The notes under the pieces were generated by a model that was given only the letters and a program-made list of their open reading frames with translations, searched no databases and had not been told where the DNA came from. From contig DVNX01000047.1 of assembly GCA_018714045.1 (NCBI GenBank), positions 1-33,772 on the forward strand: 33,772 bases of DNA, written 5' to 3'. The DNA is from Candidatus Ornithoclostridium faecavium (GTDB lineage: Bacteria > Bacillota > Clostridia > Christensenellales > UBA3700). Below are positions 33,304 to 33,772 of this stretch, in pieces; position 1 is the stretch's first letter; every line of letters begins with the position of its first letter. A program made the position numbers and the translations under genes.

Positions 33304-33772
33304 TTTCTTTATCGGATCGGAGCTGTACGGATATGCCTCGGAACGTGTCTTTTGCACTCTTTTTACCAAAGCTCGCTTGATAATATGTATACTATTACCT
33401 GCGCTCGCTTTGACAAAAATCATTGCAAAATCCATTGCTCCGTGACACATCCGTACAACTCCGATCCGATATTTTATTAATTGTTTATTACGTTTTATTC
33501 TCATTTGAACGCGCCTTTTACACGCCTTTTGCCAAAGCTCGCTTGAAAATATGTATACTATTACCTGCGCTTGCTTTGACAAAATCCGTTGAAAAATCCA
33601 TCGCCCGACGGCACATCCGCACGACACCGACGCGATATTTTAATATGTTTTTTCAGTTTGTAAGTTTTGCGTGTCTTTTTCACTCTTTTGCCAAAGCTCG
33701 CTTGAAAATATGTATACTATTACCTGCGCTTGCTTTGACAAAATCCGTTGAAAAATCCATCGCCCGACGGCA
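33304..33772. repeat. Three copies of a ~160-bp repeat
   Basis: Units centre on ATGTATACTATTACCTGCGC at 33385, 33551 and 33710 (spacing 166 and 159 bases). Each contains CCAAAGC...GCTTTGACA that can pair across the centre. Copy 1 is bounded by inverted repeats starting TATCGGATCGGAG (33310-33332 and 33449-33471, one mismatch in 23). Copy 3 reaches the window end. On the minus strand each copy has a short frame beginning MDF and containing FVKASAGNSIHI; the changes between copies alter amino acids freely, so I do not call a gene. Confidence 0.85.

Noticed and set aside
33221..33627. ORFs in the terminal repeat region (74 aa plus, 268 aa minus)
   Set aside because: They run through the repeats and the end of the lipoprotein gene in other frames; no ribosome site, and the repeats do not show coding conservation.

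Overview
The window looks like a Bacillota (Clostridia) chromosome from a gut or other host-associated anaerobe. This is inferred from AGGAGG-type ribosome sites, textbook sigma-A promoters (TTGACA-17-TATAAT occurs twice), lipoproteins with short signal peptides, a MarR/double-ABC operon, and host-glycan degradation genes. The flanks are moderately GC-rich with tightly packed, overlapping genes. The middle, about 14.06-26.84 kb, is distinctly AT-rich and appears to be an acquired island next to a tRNA-Leu gene.

Layout. (1) 1-376: tandem hairpin-bearing repeats that run into the stop codon of nagA. (2) 368-3081, minus: a two-gene GlcNAc operon (GH20-family protein and NagA) with a consensus promoter; the GH20 protein lacks its catalytic glutamate. 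(3) 3358-7417: promoter, palindromic operator, MarR regulator and a heterodimeric ABC exporter. (4) 7467-8597: a membrane-anchored XRE regulator paired with a small secreted protein. (5) 8783-14017: a fucose/galactose glycan operon with a broken ABC-ATPase/FucU remnant, a GH95 alpha-L-fucosidase, a small protein, a GH36-like glycosidase, and the N-terminal stub of a second GH36 enzyme that stops at the island edge.

(6) 14064-26835: the AT-rich island, bounded by 26-bp perfect inverted repeats. Its core is one operon: consensus promoter, 12-codon leader ORF, a pair of mutually exclusive hairpins, radical-SAM protein, a 1613-residue fusion (glycosyltransferase-like, kinase-like, methyltransferase and glycosyltransferase domains), a protein with two HEPN-type RNxxxH motifs, a 55-residue protein, a LOG-like protein and a short UDP-sugar-dehydrogenase-like protein. 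I do not recognise this combination and it is the best candidate for an undescribed system. The right half carries two lipoproteins, a small membrane protein, a decayed gene, 79-bp GC-rich inverted repeats and a probable structured RNA with its own promoter and terminator.

(7) 26830-27302: two partial copies of the tRNA-Leu 3' end beside the intact tRNA-Leu(CAA), suggesting repeated integration at this site. (8) 27510-33303: housekeeping genes (inorganic pyrophosphatase, ComEC, DNA polymerase III delta), a membrane protein and an M28-like lipoprotein that has lost most metal ligands. (9) 33310-33772: three copies of a roughly 160-bp repeat, the first bounded by inverted repeats.

Together, the flanks describe intracellular processing of host-type glycans (GlcNAc, fucose and galactose units). 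The island would make or modify a glycan or glycosylated small product of unknown nature. All functional assignments come from reading motifs; no database search was possible.
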